DNA of 10,844 bases, taken from NCBI GenBank assembly GCA_002347925.1, contig DDYL01000097.1, forward strand, positions 1-10,844. The letters are read 5' to 3'. Position numbers and translations under genes: made by a program. Each line of letters starts with the position of its first letter. Position 1 is the first letter of the stretch. Positions 1 to 7,032 of this stretch are shown here, one piece after another. The notes under the pieces are model-generated. The model was not told the origin of the DNA and did no database searches. It saw nothing but the letters and a program-made list of their open reading frames with translations. The DNA is from Chloroflexi bacterium UBA2235 (GTDB lineage Bacteria > Chloroflexota > UBA11872 > UBA12225).

Positions 1-1891
1 CAGTGATCACCCCGTCGATCGGAGCATAGATGTAGGTTTCGGCGAGGTTGGCCTGTGCGAGGCGGACGGCGGCCTCGGCTTGCGCCACAGCGACGCGAGC
101 GGTCTTCAGGTCATCCTCGGTGTACGGGTTGGCTCGTAGTTTGTACGCGCTGGCGGCTTGGTCTGCAGTTGCACGGGCCCCGTCGGCTTGACTGCGGGCA
201 CCGGCGATCTGGGACTCGGCACCAGTGCGCTGCGACATGAGAGCGTTGACCTGGGCCGCCGCCGCAGCGGCCTGAGAAGCCGCAGCCTCTGCCTGGATTG
301 CCGAGGCGTCCGCGCTGGCTTCAGCGGCTTGGGCCGAAGCTTCCGCACCAAGTGCCTGGGCCTCAGCGGCCTTTGCAGCCTCCTCAAGTGACTTGATATC
401 GAACTCTCCGGGGTTGACGACCTTGGCGCGCTGGTTCTCGGCAACCTTCAGGCCTTCCTTGGCGGTCTGGAGGTCGAAGCCAATCTGGCGCTGCCGGAGT
501 TCGAGGTTGAGTTGAGCCTGTTCGAGGGTGAGTTGGGCATTCTTGACACGGACCGGGTCAGGATTGCGGGTCAGGTCAACGGTGGCCTGCGCGGCTTCGA
601 CGGCCAGTTGGGTCTTGCGGAGGTCCCAACCGGTCGCGCCGGCTTGGGCCTTGTTGTAGGACTCGCGGGCGGTGTCACGGCGGATCCGTGCTTGCTCGAT
701 ATTTGCCTGAGCTGCGACGACACCACCTTCGGCCTGGGCGAGAACCGAGTCGGACACTACGGCTGGGCCGTACGTGGATCGGCTGCGCTTGGCCGCGTCA
801 TATGCCTTCTCGGCGATGCGCAGGCTTTCACCGGATGCTTCGTAGGCCTTGTCGGCGCTCTCATACGCCAGACGGATTGATTCAAGGTCTTCAGCGCGGA
901 CTGGCGCCTCGGTGAGGTTCGAAAGCGTTGCCTTGGCGACATCGAGCTGTGCCTGAGCGGCCCGGAGCTGTTCCGGGCGAGCCGGATCCTGCGCCTGCTG
1001 AAGTGCGAGGCGGGCGGCTTCGACCTGTGCCTGGACAACCCGGATTTCCTCGTCACGCTGGGACGCCTGGGAAAGTCGGATCTTGGCAGTCTCGACCTGG
1101 CTCTCTAGAAGAGCGAGGTCTTCGGGACGCGGGTTCTTCAGCTGGTCAAGGCGGACTTTGGCGGCGTTTGCCTGAGCCCGAGCGGCATTGGCCTGGTTGC
1201 GCGCGGCGCTGGCCTGGGCACGTGCGCCCTGGGACTGCGTCTTTGCTGCCTGTGCCGACGCCTTGGAGGCGTTGGCCTGGTTGGTGGCGGCATCGATCTG
1301 GGCATCAAAGGTGGTCAGGGACTGTTCCGCGACAGCCGCTTGAGATGCGACGGCGTCCGCTTGCTTCTCGGCAGCAGTGCGCTGGGCGGCGGCCACGGCG
1401 ACATCGTCAGCGCGTGGTCCCCGTTCGAGTTGGCCCAAGCGGACCTGGGCACCCATCAGTCCGGCTTCGGCCTGGGCAACCTGGGCTTCAATGATCACGC
1501 GATCAAGTTCGGCGATCAGTTGGCCGGCCTTCACGTTCTGGCCGACTTCGGCGTCGAGGCGGGTGACCCGTCCCGAAACCTTTGCACTGACTGAAACCTG
1601 ATCCGTTGCCTCAACCGCGCCACTGCTGGTCACGGATGCACGAACCGTTTCCTTGCGGGCGTCGACGACCGCCACATTGAGTGGTGGCGCAACCGGTGCA
1701 GCTTTGGCGGTGTCTGGCTGGGCACCGCAAGCACTCAGGAACAGTCCTCCGACGGCAACGATTGCAACCGCGAGGTTGGTGCCAGTGGTGGCGATGCGCG
1801 AGACGGTGGCGCCGACGCCAACCTTCTCCGTGGCCGGACGCGCAATGACTGCCTCGCTGTTGCCCGATGTGGATGAACCCGATCCGTTCAT
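1..1891 (-). other. HlyD/AcrA-type membrane-fusion adaptor module with a very long coiled-coil hairpin (partial)
   Basis: From the in-frame Met at 1891 (residue 1072) there is a polar stretch, a hydrophobic segment (1111-1126) ending in the lipobox LSAC with C1126, and a proline/alanine linker. The first lipoyl half follows (about 1168-1202, with SGRV and VGQNVKAGQLIAELD). An Ala/Gln-rich hairpin runs from about 1203 to 1688, and YIYAPIDGVI starts the second lipoyl half at the window edge. The beta-barrel and membrane-proximal domains lie outside. The tip is near residue 1445, with YGPAVVSDSVL; R1440 and S1451 are 11 apart, as are the first and last residues of the RLS motif that docks TolC in AcrA, but the Leu position is Thr. 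Each arm is about 240 residues, several times AcrA's. Pro/Gly breaks recur along both arms. The role is to couple the permease to an outer-membrane channel. Confidence 0.88.
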
Positions 1892-4800
1892 ATCCTTCTC
1901 CTTGGGTCCACGCGACCGGTCGCGCTTGAACCCCCGCAAGATCCAGTTCTGGAAGTCGTCGACGAGTGTGTACAGCGTGGGAACGAAGACCAGGGCGAGG
2001 ATGGTGGAACTGATCATCCCGCCGAAAATGACCCAGCCAATTGGTGACTGGACTTCCGCGCCGTCTTCGATCTTCAGCATCACCGGAATCTGCGCGAAGA
2101 TCAGAGCTGACGACGTCATGAGAATGGGGCGGAGACGCCGTGGTCCCGCTTCCATCAGGGCGTCAAATCTACCCATGCCTTGCTCCCGCCGGAGTGTGTT
2201 GGTGTAGTCGATCACAAGAATCGAGTTCTTCCCAACGAGGCCGACGAGGGCGATGATCCCGATAAGCGAAAAGGTATTCAGGGTCTCCTGTCCGAGAGCG
2301 AGACCCGACATTGCGCCGACAAGGGCAAGTGGCAGGGCCGCGATGACGATCAGTGGATAGAGGAGCGACTCGTAGAGGGCCACAAGGAGGATGTAGACGA
2401 GGGCAATCGACAGGAGAAGAGCGTTACCGAACTCGGTAAACGTGCTGCTCTGCTGGTCGGCCTGGCCTCCGATTTTGATCCGGTAGCCCGCAGGCACTTC
2501 AACAGACGCTATCGCTGCATTGACCCGTTTCGTCACATCACTCAGGATTAGGCCTTCACCGATGTTGGCACCGATCGTGAGCGCGCGCTGCCGGTCGGTG
2601 CGCTGGATCTGGGAAGGCCCGGCGGCAGGCGCGACTGTTGCTATCTGCCCGAGGTAGATCTGCCCACCCTTTGCAGGGCTGATGAGGGGAACCTGCTGCA
2701 GCAGTGTGATGTCCTTGCGGGTGTCATCGGTCAGCTGGACGCGGACGTCGATACCGCTTGCGGTTCCGGAAGTCTGGTCGCGACGGAGCGTAGTGGCGAC
2801 TGAACCTGCGTACGCGGTCCTCAACGTCTGGGCGACCTGGCCAGCGGACAGGCCGAGGTCGGCAGCCTTCGCACGGTCGAGCGTTACAACGTATTCCGGT
2901 GCACCCGCTTGACCGCTGTTGGTGATGTCCACGAGCCCACCGGCCTCGCGGAACTTGGCGATGATCTTGTCGGCCAAATCGTTGAGAACCTTGAGATCAT
3001 CGCCATACACCCGAAGGCTGACGGGCTGCGCGGCTCCGCCTCCCGGGCCTGGGACGCCGGCACGAACCTTCAGACCGGGGAAACCCTCACCGAAAGCCTT
3101 GACCTCCCGTGCCACCTGTTCGACTGACTTGGTGCGCTCGCGCTTCCCGACGAGGATGACTTGGAGATTTGCAAATCGAGACTGACGGGACGTTCCGCCT
3201 TCGCCTTGGCCGATGACCGAATAGATTGCCTTGAACTCAGGAAGCTTGGTGATTCCGGCTTCCATCTGGGCAACCGCAGACGCGGTGGCGTCGAGGGTAG
3301 ATCCAGGGGGAAGTTCGAGGAGGATGTTGAACGTGCCTTGATCCTGGTTGGGGAAGAAGCTGGTCTTCACTAAGCCTGCGACCGGCAGGCCAATGGCCCC
3401 GACAAATGACAGGACTGCCACCAACATGATGACCCAACGATGGCTTAGCGACCAACGAAGGATCCCGCGGTACCGATCTTCGAGGCGATCGAAGCCGCGA
3501 TCCCACCACCGACCGAAAATAGCGAGCGGTCCGGTACCGTGTTCGTCTTCCGCCTTCAGCCACCGGGACGCGAGCAATGGAGTGAGGGTGAAGCTGACCG
3601 CCAGCGATGCGAGGGTCGCGGCGACAACGGTGAACCCGAACTGCCGGAAGAACTGTCCGATCTGGCCTGACAGGAGGCCTACCGGCGCGAAGACGACGAC
3701 GTCTACCAAGGTGATCGCGAGGGCCGCGAGACCAATTTCCGCCCGGCCCCGGACCGCGGCAACTCGCGGGGAGTCACCTCGCTTGAGGAACTGGAAGATG
3801 TTTTCCAGCACGACGATGCTGTCGTCGACGAGGATGCCGACGGTGAGCGTAAGCGCAAGGGTGGTCAGGAAGTTGAACGTGAACCCTTGCAAGTACATGA
3901 ACGCAAAGGTGGCGATGAGCGAAGTTGGGATCGCCAAAAGGACGATCAGCGTGCTCCTCCATGAGTGAAGGAAGGCGAGCAGGACGATGCCTGTGAGGAT
4001 GTTGGCCTCTAGCAGGGTGCGCTGAACCCCATTCAGAGAACTGGTGATGAACTCCGAAGAGTCCTGGATTCCGACGAGCTCAACGCCCTCAGGGAGGGTC
4101 GTCCGGATTTTCGCAAGGGTTGCGCGAACATTTGCCGCAGTCTGGGTCACGTTAGAAGACGACTGCTTGGATACTGAGATGCCGACGCCGGGGCTTCCAT
4201 TGACGCGGGCCAGGAAGGTCTGCTCCTTGTACCCGTCGACAACCTCGGCAAGGTCACGCACCCGGATGGTGCCGCCAGTAGGCAAAGCCTGTACGACCGT
4301 GTCCCTGATCTGATCGACCGAGCGGAACCTTGCATCGAGGCGGATGTTGAGGTTGCGGGAGCCGTCGTCGACGCGACCACCGGGTGCGTCGATGTTCTCT
4401 GATCCAAGTGCCTGGGAGACCTGAGCCAAGGTGAGGTTGTAGGCACGAAGGCGGTTCGGGTCTACCTTGACTTGAATTTCCCGCTGCTGGCCCCCGAAGA
4501 TCGAGACCTGACCGACACCGTTTGTGGTCTCCAGCTTCGGTCGTACCAATTCATCTGCAATCCGGAAAGCCTGCGCTGGTGTGACGTTGGCGCCCGTCAG
4601 ACCGAGGGTAATGATGGGAGCGGCAGTGAAGTCGAACTTGAGGATTGTGGGGGCGATGATGTCATTGGGTAGCTGGCCACGAATTCCGTTGACCCGCTTT
4701 TCCACTTCAATCGCGACCGTCTGAGGGTCTGCCTTGTCCTTGAAGGTGACGATCACGACCGCCACGCCTTCTGAGGACGTCGAATTGATCGTGTCAAGGT

Positions 4801-5104
4801 CGGCGAGACCGGACACCGCGTCTTCGACCGGTCGAGTCACAAGGGATTCAACGACCTCGGGGCTCGCACCCGGATACGGGATGCTGACACTGACCACCGG
4901 GAAATTCACCGATGGAAACAAGTCAACGCCCAGGCGTCCGTAGGCGATCAGTCCAAAGATCATCACCGAGAGGATGACCATGAGCATGAAGAGTGGCCTG
5001 CGGATCGACAGCGCGGTGATTCCACCTATGCCACCGGAAGATTCATCCAGCGCACTTTCAGCTTCGTGGTTCGCTGGCTGGTTTGGAGGGGTCTTGCTGG
5101 TCAT
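1..5104 (-). CDS. RND efflux permease fused in frame to HlyD/AcrA-type adaptor (3' end off window)
   Basis: Reading the minus strand from ATG 5104-5102, I translated every codon to the left edge and met no stop, giving at least 1701 residues. Residues 1-1071 are a full-length AcrB-like proton-driven exporter of the inner membrane. Residues 1072-1701 are a periplasmic adaptor that breaks off at the start of its second lipoyl half (APIDG, 1694-1698). The two parts are usually separate proteins encoded adaptor first; here the permease comes first and no stop separates them. The start was chosen because the SIRRP motif before TM1 lies at residues 33-37, close to the usual N-terminus; the only SD-like sequence (AAGGA) is 12 nt upstream, which is weak. 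The gene follows marR by 76 bp on the same strand, so co-transcription and MarR control of drug or solvent export are likely. Substrate unknown. A lost stop through a single base error cannot be excluded. Confidence 0.85.
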   Translation of the reverse strand, partial: MTSKTPPNQPANHEAESALDESSGGIGGITALSIRRPLFMLMVILSVMIFGLIAYGRLGVDLFPSVNFPVVSVSIPYPGASPEVVESLVTRPVEDAVSGLADLDTINSTSSEGVAVVIVTFKDKADPQTVAIEVEKRVNGIRGQLPNDIIAPTILKFDFTAAPIITLGLTGANVTPAQAFRIADELVRPKLETTNGVGQVSIFGGQQREIQVKVDPNRLRAYNLTLAQVSQALGSENIDAPGGRVDDGSRNLNIRLDARFRSVDQIRDTVVQALPTGGTIRVRDLAEVVDGYKEQTFLARVNGSPGVGISVSKQSSSNVTQTAANVRATLAKIRTTLPEGVELVGIQDSSEFITSSLNGVQRTLLEANILTGIVLLAFLHSWRSTLIVLLAIPTSLIATFAFMYLQGFTFNFLTTLALTLTVGILVDDSIVVLENIFQFLKRGDSPRVAAVRGRAEIGLAALAITLVDVVVFAPVGLLSGQIGQFFRQFGFTVVAATLASLAVSFTLTPLLASRWLKAEDEHGTGPLAIFGRWWDRGFDRLEDRYRGILRWSLSHRWVIMLVAVLSFVGAIGLPVAGLVKTSFFPNQDQGTFNILLELPPGSTLDATASAVAQMEAGITKLPEFKAIYSVIGQGEGGTSRQSRFANLQVILVGKRERTKSVEQVAREVKAFGEGFPGLKVRAGVPGPGGGAAQPVSLRVYGDDLKVLNDLADKIIAKFREAGGLVDITNSGQAGAPEYVVTLDRAKAADLGLSAGQVAQTLRTAYAGSVATTLRRDQTSGTASGIDVRVQLTDDTRKDITLLQQVPLISPAKGGQIYLGQIATVAPAAGPSQIQRTDRQRALTIGANIGEGLILSDVTKRVNAAIASVEVPAGYRIKIGGQADQQSSTFTEFGNALLLSIALVYILLVALYESLLYPLIVIAALPLALVGAMSGLALGQETLNTFSLIGIIALVGLVGKNSILVIDYTNTLRREQGMGRFDALMEAGPRRLRPILMTSSALIFAQIPVMLKIEDGAEVQSPIGWVIFGGMISSTILALVFVPTLYTLVDDFQNWILRGFKRDRSRGPKEKDMNGSGSSTSGNSEAVIARPATEKVGVGATVSRIATTGTNLAVAIVAVGGLFLSACGAQPDTAKAAPVAPPLNVAVVDARKETVRASVTSSGAVEATDQVSVSAKVSGRVTRLDAEVGQNVKAGQLIAELDRVIIEAQVAQAEAGLMGAQVRLGQLERGPRADDVAVAAAQRTAAEKQADAVASQAAVAEQSLTTFDAQIDAATNQANASKASAQAAKTQSQGARAQASAARNQANAARAQANAAKVRLDQLKNPRPEDLALLESQVETAKIRLSQASQRDEEIRVVQAQVEAARLALQQAQDPARPEQLRAAQAQLDVAKATLSNLTEAPVRAEDLESIRLAYESADKAYEASGESLRIAEKAYDAAKRSRSTYGPAVVSDSVLAQAEGGVVAAQANIEQARIRRDTARESYNKAQAGATGWDLRKTQLAVEAAQATVDLTRNPDPVRVKNAQLTLEQAQLNLELRQRQIGFDLQTAKEGLKVAENQRAKVVNPGEFDIKSLEEAAKAAEAQALGAEASAQAAEASADASAIQAEAAASQAAAAAAQVNALMSQRTGAESQIAGARSQADGARATADQAASAYKLRANPYTEDDLKTARVAVAQAEAAVRLAQANLAETYIYAPIDGVIT
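1889..1903 (-). promoter_or_regulatory. Internal Shine-Dalgarno and ATG at the permease/adaptor junction
   Basis: On the minus strand AAGGAG (1903-1898) stands 6 nt before ATG (1891-1889), an optimal ribosome-binding arrangement inside the open fusion frame. It is much better than the site before the permease itself. This is what the adaptor gene would use if it were translated alone, and it suggests a free adaptor is made in addition to the fused one. The SD sequence itself encodes Lys-Glu of the permease tail. Confidence 0.6.
1892..5104 (-). other. RND permease module (HAE-1/AcrB-like), residues 1-1071 of the fusion
   Basis: The module has the standard layout: TM1 at about 37-54, the porter loop with LGVDLFP and YPGASPE (58-84), TM2-6, a second periplasmic loop opening with FFPNQDQG and LPPGST, and TM8-12 ending at about residue 1048. 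The proton-relay residues are present: D427 and D428 in TM4 (GILVDDSIVVLEN), matching the AcrB Asp pair, and K959 in TM10 (GLVGKNSILVIDY), matching the AcrB lysine. About 1050 residues up to the end of TM12 is normal for the family, so the permease looks complete and active. It should work as a trimer exporting amphipathic compounds by proton antiport. After TM12 a basic tail (RGFKRDRSRGPKEKD) should lie in the cytoplasm and leads directly into the adaptor. MdtB-, MexB- or other HAE-type substrate ranges cannot be told apart by eye. Confidence 0.93.
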
Positions 5105-5180
5105 TGTGAGCGGTCGTCCTTCGGCGTGCGATTCATGGTGCGTGACTAGAGCCTTGTTGGTTGCACTGGTGGGTCACCTC

Positions 5181-5780
5181 TCATGTGGCCTCCGATGTCG
5201 TCAGTCGTGAGGTGCCGGGGATGAAATCCTCGACCCGCTCGATCGTCTTCACGAAACGGGTGAGGTTTTTGAGGAAAGGTTCCCGCTCATCCGCCGGGGT
5301 TGCTTCAAGGAACTCTTCCATTTGAGCGCGCGCCACACGGAGCATGATGGCGGAGATCTGGGTGGCGACATCGGTGAGCCTTACCTGGACCACCCGACGG
5401 TCAAGCGTGCTCCGTACCCGCTCCACTATCCCGTGCGACTCCATCCGGTCAACCAGTAGGCTGATTGCAGATGGGGTTACTTTCAACCGGGTCGCAAGTT
5501 CTCCGATCGTTCCCGGGCCCCGTTCCGACAGGTCAATGACTAGTTGGACCTGCGCCGGCGACACCAACCTGCGCTCCGGAAAGGGCTGATTCAGCAAGGT
5601 TTGCGAGAGGCGCGAAGCCTCTGAATGGTGGAACTGGCGGTGTGCGTGCGTTGCCCGTTCAAGTTCATCAAAGACCTTGAGGTAGTCGATCACGAGGTCT
5701 CGCGGCACTGCGACGGCAATCCGTTCGTGAGCGGGGTCATCCGCAGCGAGAACCGCGGCACCGGTTTCCTTTTGGTCCAT
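5181..5780 (-). CDS. MarR-family transcriptional regulator
   Basis: This 199-residue cytoplasmic DNA-binding protein probably represses its own operon with the downstream RND pump until a ligand binds. The winged helix-turn-helix covers about residues 75-137. SPAQVQLVIDL starts the domain, and the recognition helix is in KVTPSAISLLVDRMESHGIV (100-119). The wing carries the family signature D127-R128-R129 followed by VVQVRLTD. Helices on either side (30-66 and 140-186) would form the dimer interface. It is longer than the usual 140-160 residues because of a 30-residue N-terminal extension and a polar tail after about 187. The ATG at 5780 has only a weak AAAAGA-like SD. The next gene on the strand is the efflux fusion, 76 bp downstream with no terminator seen between, the common marR-pump arrangement. 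The ligand is unknown. Confidence 0.92.
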   Translation of the reverse strand: MDQKETGAAVLAADDPAHERIAVAVPRDLVIDYLKVFDELERATHAHRQFHHSEASRLSQTLLNQPFPERRLVSPAQVQLVIDLSERGPGTIGELATRLKVTPSAISLLVDRMESHGIVERVRSTLDRRVVQVRLTDVATQISAIMLRVARAQMEEFLEATPADEREPFLKNLTRFVKTIERVEDFIPGTSRLTTSEAT

Positions 5781-5845
5781 AAATCTTTTGCAACGCTAAA
5801 GGGTATTCGGTGGACGCGTCAAGGGCGTCGCGCAGGAACGGAACG

Positions 5846-5860
5846 TGTCTGTAACGGACA
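5846..5860. promoter_or_regulatory. 15-bp dyad in the marR/rhaM divergent region, candidate MarR operator
   Basis: TGTCTGTAACGGACA is palindromic around its central A in six of seven base pairs. It lies 66 bp upstream of the marR start, where an autoregulatory MarR site would be expected, and its length fits a MarR dimer footprint. Assignment to MarR is inference; nothing here shows binding. Confidence 0.35.
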
Positions 5861-5864
5861 TCCG

Positions 5865-5912
5865 GCAAGTTGCACAAATCGTTCCCGGGATGTAGCTGAC
5901 GCAACTTGTTGC
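5865..5912. repeat. Inverted repeat of GCAA/TTGC elements in the marR upstream region
   Basis: GCAAGTTGC (5865-5873, itself a perfect 9-bp dyad) and GCAACTTGTTGC (5901-5912) share the inverted 8-mer CAAGTTGC/GCAACTTG, with centres 35 bp apart. A further TTGCAA lies at 5788-5793, just before the marR start codon. TTGC/GCAA half-sites are known in several MarR/SlyA-family operators, so these could be paired operator sites. A hairpin with a 27-nt loop is a less likely reading. Confidence 0.3.
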
Positions 5913-5923
5913 CTCGGGGGCAT

Positions 5924-5942
5924 TGCGGACGTTTCATCCGCA
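5924..5942. promoter_or_regulatory. TGCGGA-N7-TCCGCA dyad upstream of rhaM
   Basis: There are 6-bp perfect arms around a 7-bp centre (CGTTTCA), 49 bp upstream of the rhaM start codon. The position suits an operator or promoter-proximal regulator site for rhaM and the acetyltransferase gene. No convincing -35/-10 pair was found beside it. Which regulator would use it is unknown. Confidence 0.25.
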
Positions 5943-5991
5943 TCCGTCCCGTGGTCGTGTTCAGGCGCGACGTTCCGAAGGAGGCTGTGCA

Positions 5992-6309
5992 ATGCAACGA
6001 GTTGCGTTCATATTGAAAGTCCGCCAGGATCGACTTGAGGAGTACAAGATCCGCCACGCTGAAGTGTGGCCCGACATGCTGCAGGCACTTCGTGAGACCG
6101 GGTGGCACAACTACTCGATCTTCATGCGTCCCGATGGCATGCTATTCGGATATCTCGAGACCCCGGATTTCGAGGCCGCCCGCGCTGGGATGGCGGACCG
6201 GGAGGTCAACGCGCGGTGGCAGGCCGACATGGCGCCGTTCTTTGAAAGCATCACGGGACGACCTGATGAGGCGATGCTTCCACTCGAGGAAGTCTTCCAC
6301 CTTGACTGA
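5992..6309 (+). CDS. rhaM: L-rhamnose mutarotase (RhaM/YiiL family)
   Basis: This 105-residue cytoplasmic enzyme interconverts the alpha and beta anomers of L-rhamnose, feeding rhamnose isomerase. The length matches the family (about 104). Family landmarks are at the expected places: Y18 and H22 in EEYKIRHAEVWPDM (H22 is the catalytic acid/base position in the E. coli enzyme), GWHNYSIF with Y41, and the RPDGMLFGYLE strand. A tryptophan follows at W76 in NARWQADM. ATG 5992 was chosen because GAAGGAGG (5977-5984) is an ideal SD 7 nt upstream; the frame is open further upstream but has no SD there. It is first of two overlapping genes, followed by the acetyltransferase. No other rhamnose catabolic genes are in the window, so the in vivo sugar could be another 6-deoxy sugar. 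Confidence 0.93.
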   Translation: MQRVAFILKVRQDRLEEYKIRHAEVWPDMLQALRETGWHNYSIFMRPDGMLFGYLETPDFEAARAGMADREVNARWQADMAPFFESITGRPDEAMLPLEEVFHLD

Positions 6310-6934
6310 CCGTCGAACCCGCTTCCCGGAACGCCTCGAGACCCCCCGACTGGTGATCCGACCGTACGCGATTGGGGATGTCGAGGCGCTCTTCAACGCG
6401 ATCAATGGGTCTCGAGAGACATTGAAGCAGTTCTTGCCGTGGGCGGAGACGGGTCACCTCGACCAAGCGAATACACGGCAGTTCATTGTGCAGGCCCTGC
6501 ATCGTTGGCAGGTTCACGAGGACATGTTGTCTTTGGTGATCACCGGTCACCGAGGGGACTTGCTTGGTGGAATCGGTTTGCAGGCCATCAATTGGTCGGT
6601 TCCGAGAGTAGAACTTGGCTACTGGCTTGCCGACAGGTCGGCAGGACACGGCATCATGCAGGAGACGGTTCGAGCCGTTTCCAGGGTGTGCCTGAGTCAG
6701 TTCCGGGTAGCCCGGATTGAGATCAGGTGTGATGTCCGGAACTGGCGAAGTGCGAGGGTCGCTGAACGGTGCGGTTTCCATTTGGATGGGACGTTGCGCC
6801 ATTTCGGGCGTTCACCGATTGGCGCGCTTACCGATGTCCAGGTCTGGAGCCTGACCCCCGAGGAGTTCATCGCGATTGAAGGCGAGTGGGACGCGCAGGA
6901 CAGCGCCCTGCGCACCGTCGGCCAACACGCGTAA
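6302..6934 (+). CDS. RimJ/RimL-type GNAT N-acetyltransferase
   Basis: This 210-residue cytoplasmic enzyme moves an acetyl group from acetyl-CoA to an amine, in this subfamily typically a protein N-terminal amine or a small molecule. ETPRLVIRPY (13-22) is the usual first strand. The acetyl-CoA loop is R112-S-A-G115-H-G117 (RxxGxG), followed by the helix IMQETVRAV. IEIRCDVRNWRSARVAERCGFHLDGTLR (139-166, given here in part as domain landmarks) is the C-terminal signature in which a neighbour-rich loop precedes the GF motif. The start is inferred as TTG 6302, which overlaps the rhaM stop by 8 bp, with GAGGAA (6286-6291) 10 nt upstream; no in-frame ATG lies before the first strand. The next candidate, GTG 6353, would cut that strand. 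Overlap with rhaM suggests translational coupling. The substrate is not identifiable. Confidence 0.87.
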   Translation: MTDRRTRFPERLETPRLVIRPYAIGDVEALFNAINGSRETLKQFLPWAETGHLDQANTRQFIVQALHRWQVHEDMLSLVITGHRGDLLGGIGLQAINWSVPRVELGYWLADRSAGHGIMQETVRAVSRVCLSQFRVARIEIRCDVRNWRSARVAERCGFHLDGTLRHFGRSPIGALTDVQVWSLTPEEFIAIEGEWDAQDSALRTVGQHA

Positions 6935-6964
6935 CCCGCGGGCAAACGTGACTTTCCCGAGGGC

Positions 6965-6999
6965 AAAAAGATGCCGCCCCCGGTTAGGAGGGCGGCGGT
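6965..6999. terminator. Bidirectional intrinsic terminator between convergent genes
   Basis: The stem is GCCGCCC (6973-6979) with GGGCGGC (6990-6996) and a 10-nt loop. On the minus strand it is followed, after a short ATC, by five T residues (6969-6965), a good terminator for the cold-shock-domain gene ending at 7033. On the plus strand the tail is only GGTTT, a weaker end for the acetyltransferase transcript. Confidence 0.75.
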
Positions 7000-7032
7000 T
7001 TCGTGCGACGCTACGAAGTGCTCGAGTTCTGG

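Noticed and set aside
512..880. Plus-strand open frame of 122 codons opposite the adaptor
   Set aside because: It lies wholly antisense to the confirmed adaptor frame; the product has no recognisable domain. Open antisense frames are expected from the GCC/CAG-rich coding strand.
1892..1960. Possible frameshift making two genes look like one
   Set aside because: The permease C-terminus and the adaptor N-terminus are both in the frame set by ATG 5104, so no indel is needed; only a substituted stop codon could make the fusion an artefact.
1653..2207. Plus-strand open frame of 184 codons across the fusion junction
   Set aside because: It is antisense to the permease C-terminus and adaptor N-terminus, with no SD and low-complexity composition.
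3348..3968. Plus-strand open frame of 206 codons opposite the permease
   Set aside because: Its Ser/Arg/Thr-rich product is the shadow of well-conserved permease transmembrane segments on the other strand.
5794..5822. Minus-strand TTGACG (5822-5817) with a poor -10 as the marR promoter
   Set aside because: The only hexamers at 16-17 bp spacing (TTTAGC, TTAGCG) match the -10 consensus too poorly to call.
6035..6301. Extension of the acetyltransferase frame upstream into rhaM (299 codons)
   Set aside because: The extra 89 codons overlap rhaM in another frame and have a Ser/Arg-rich composition with no family match; TTG 6302 fits the RimJ/RimL N-terminus.
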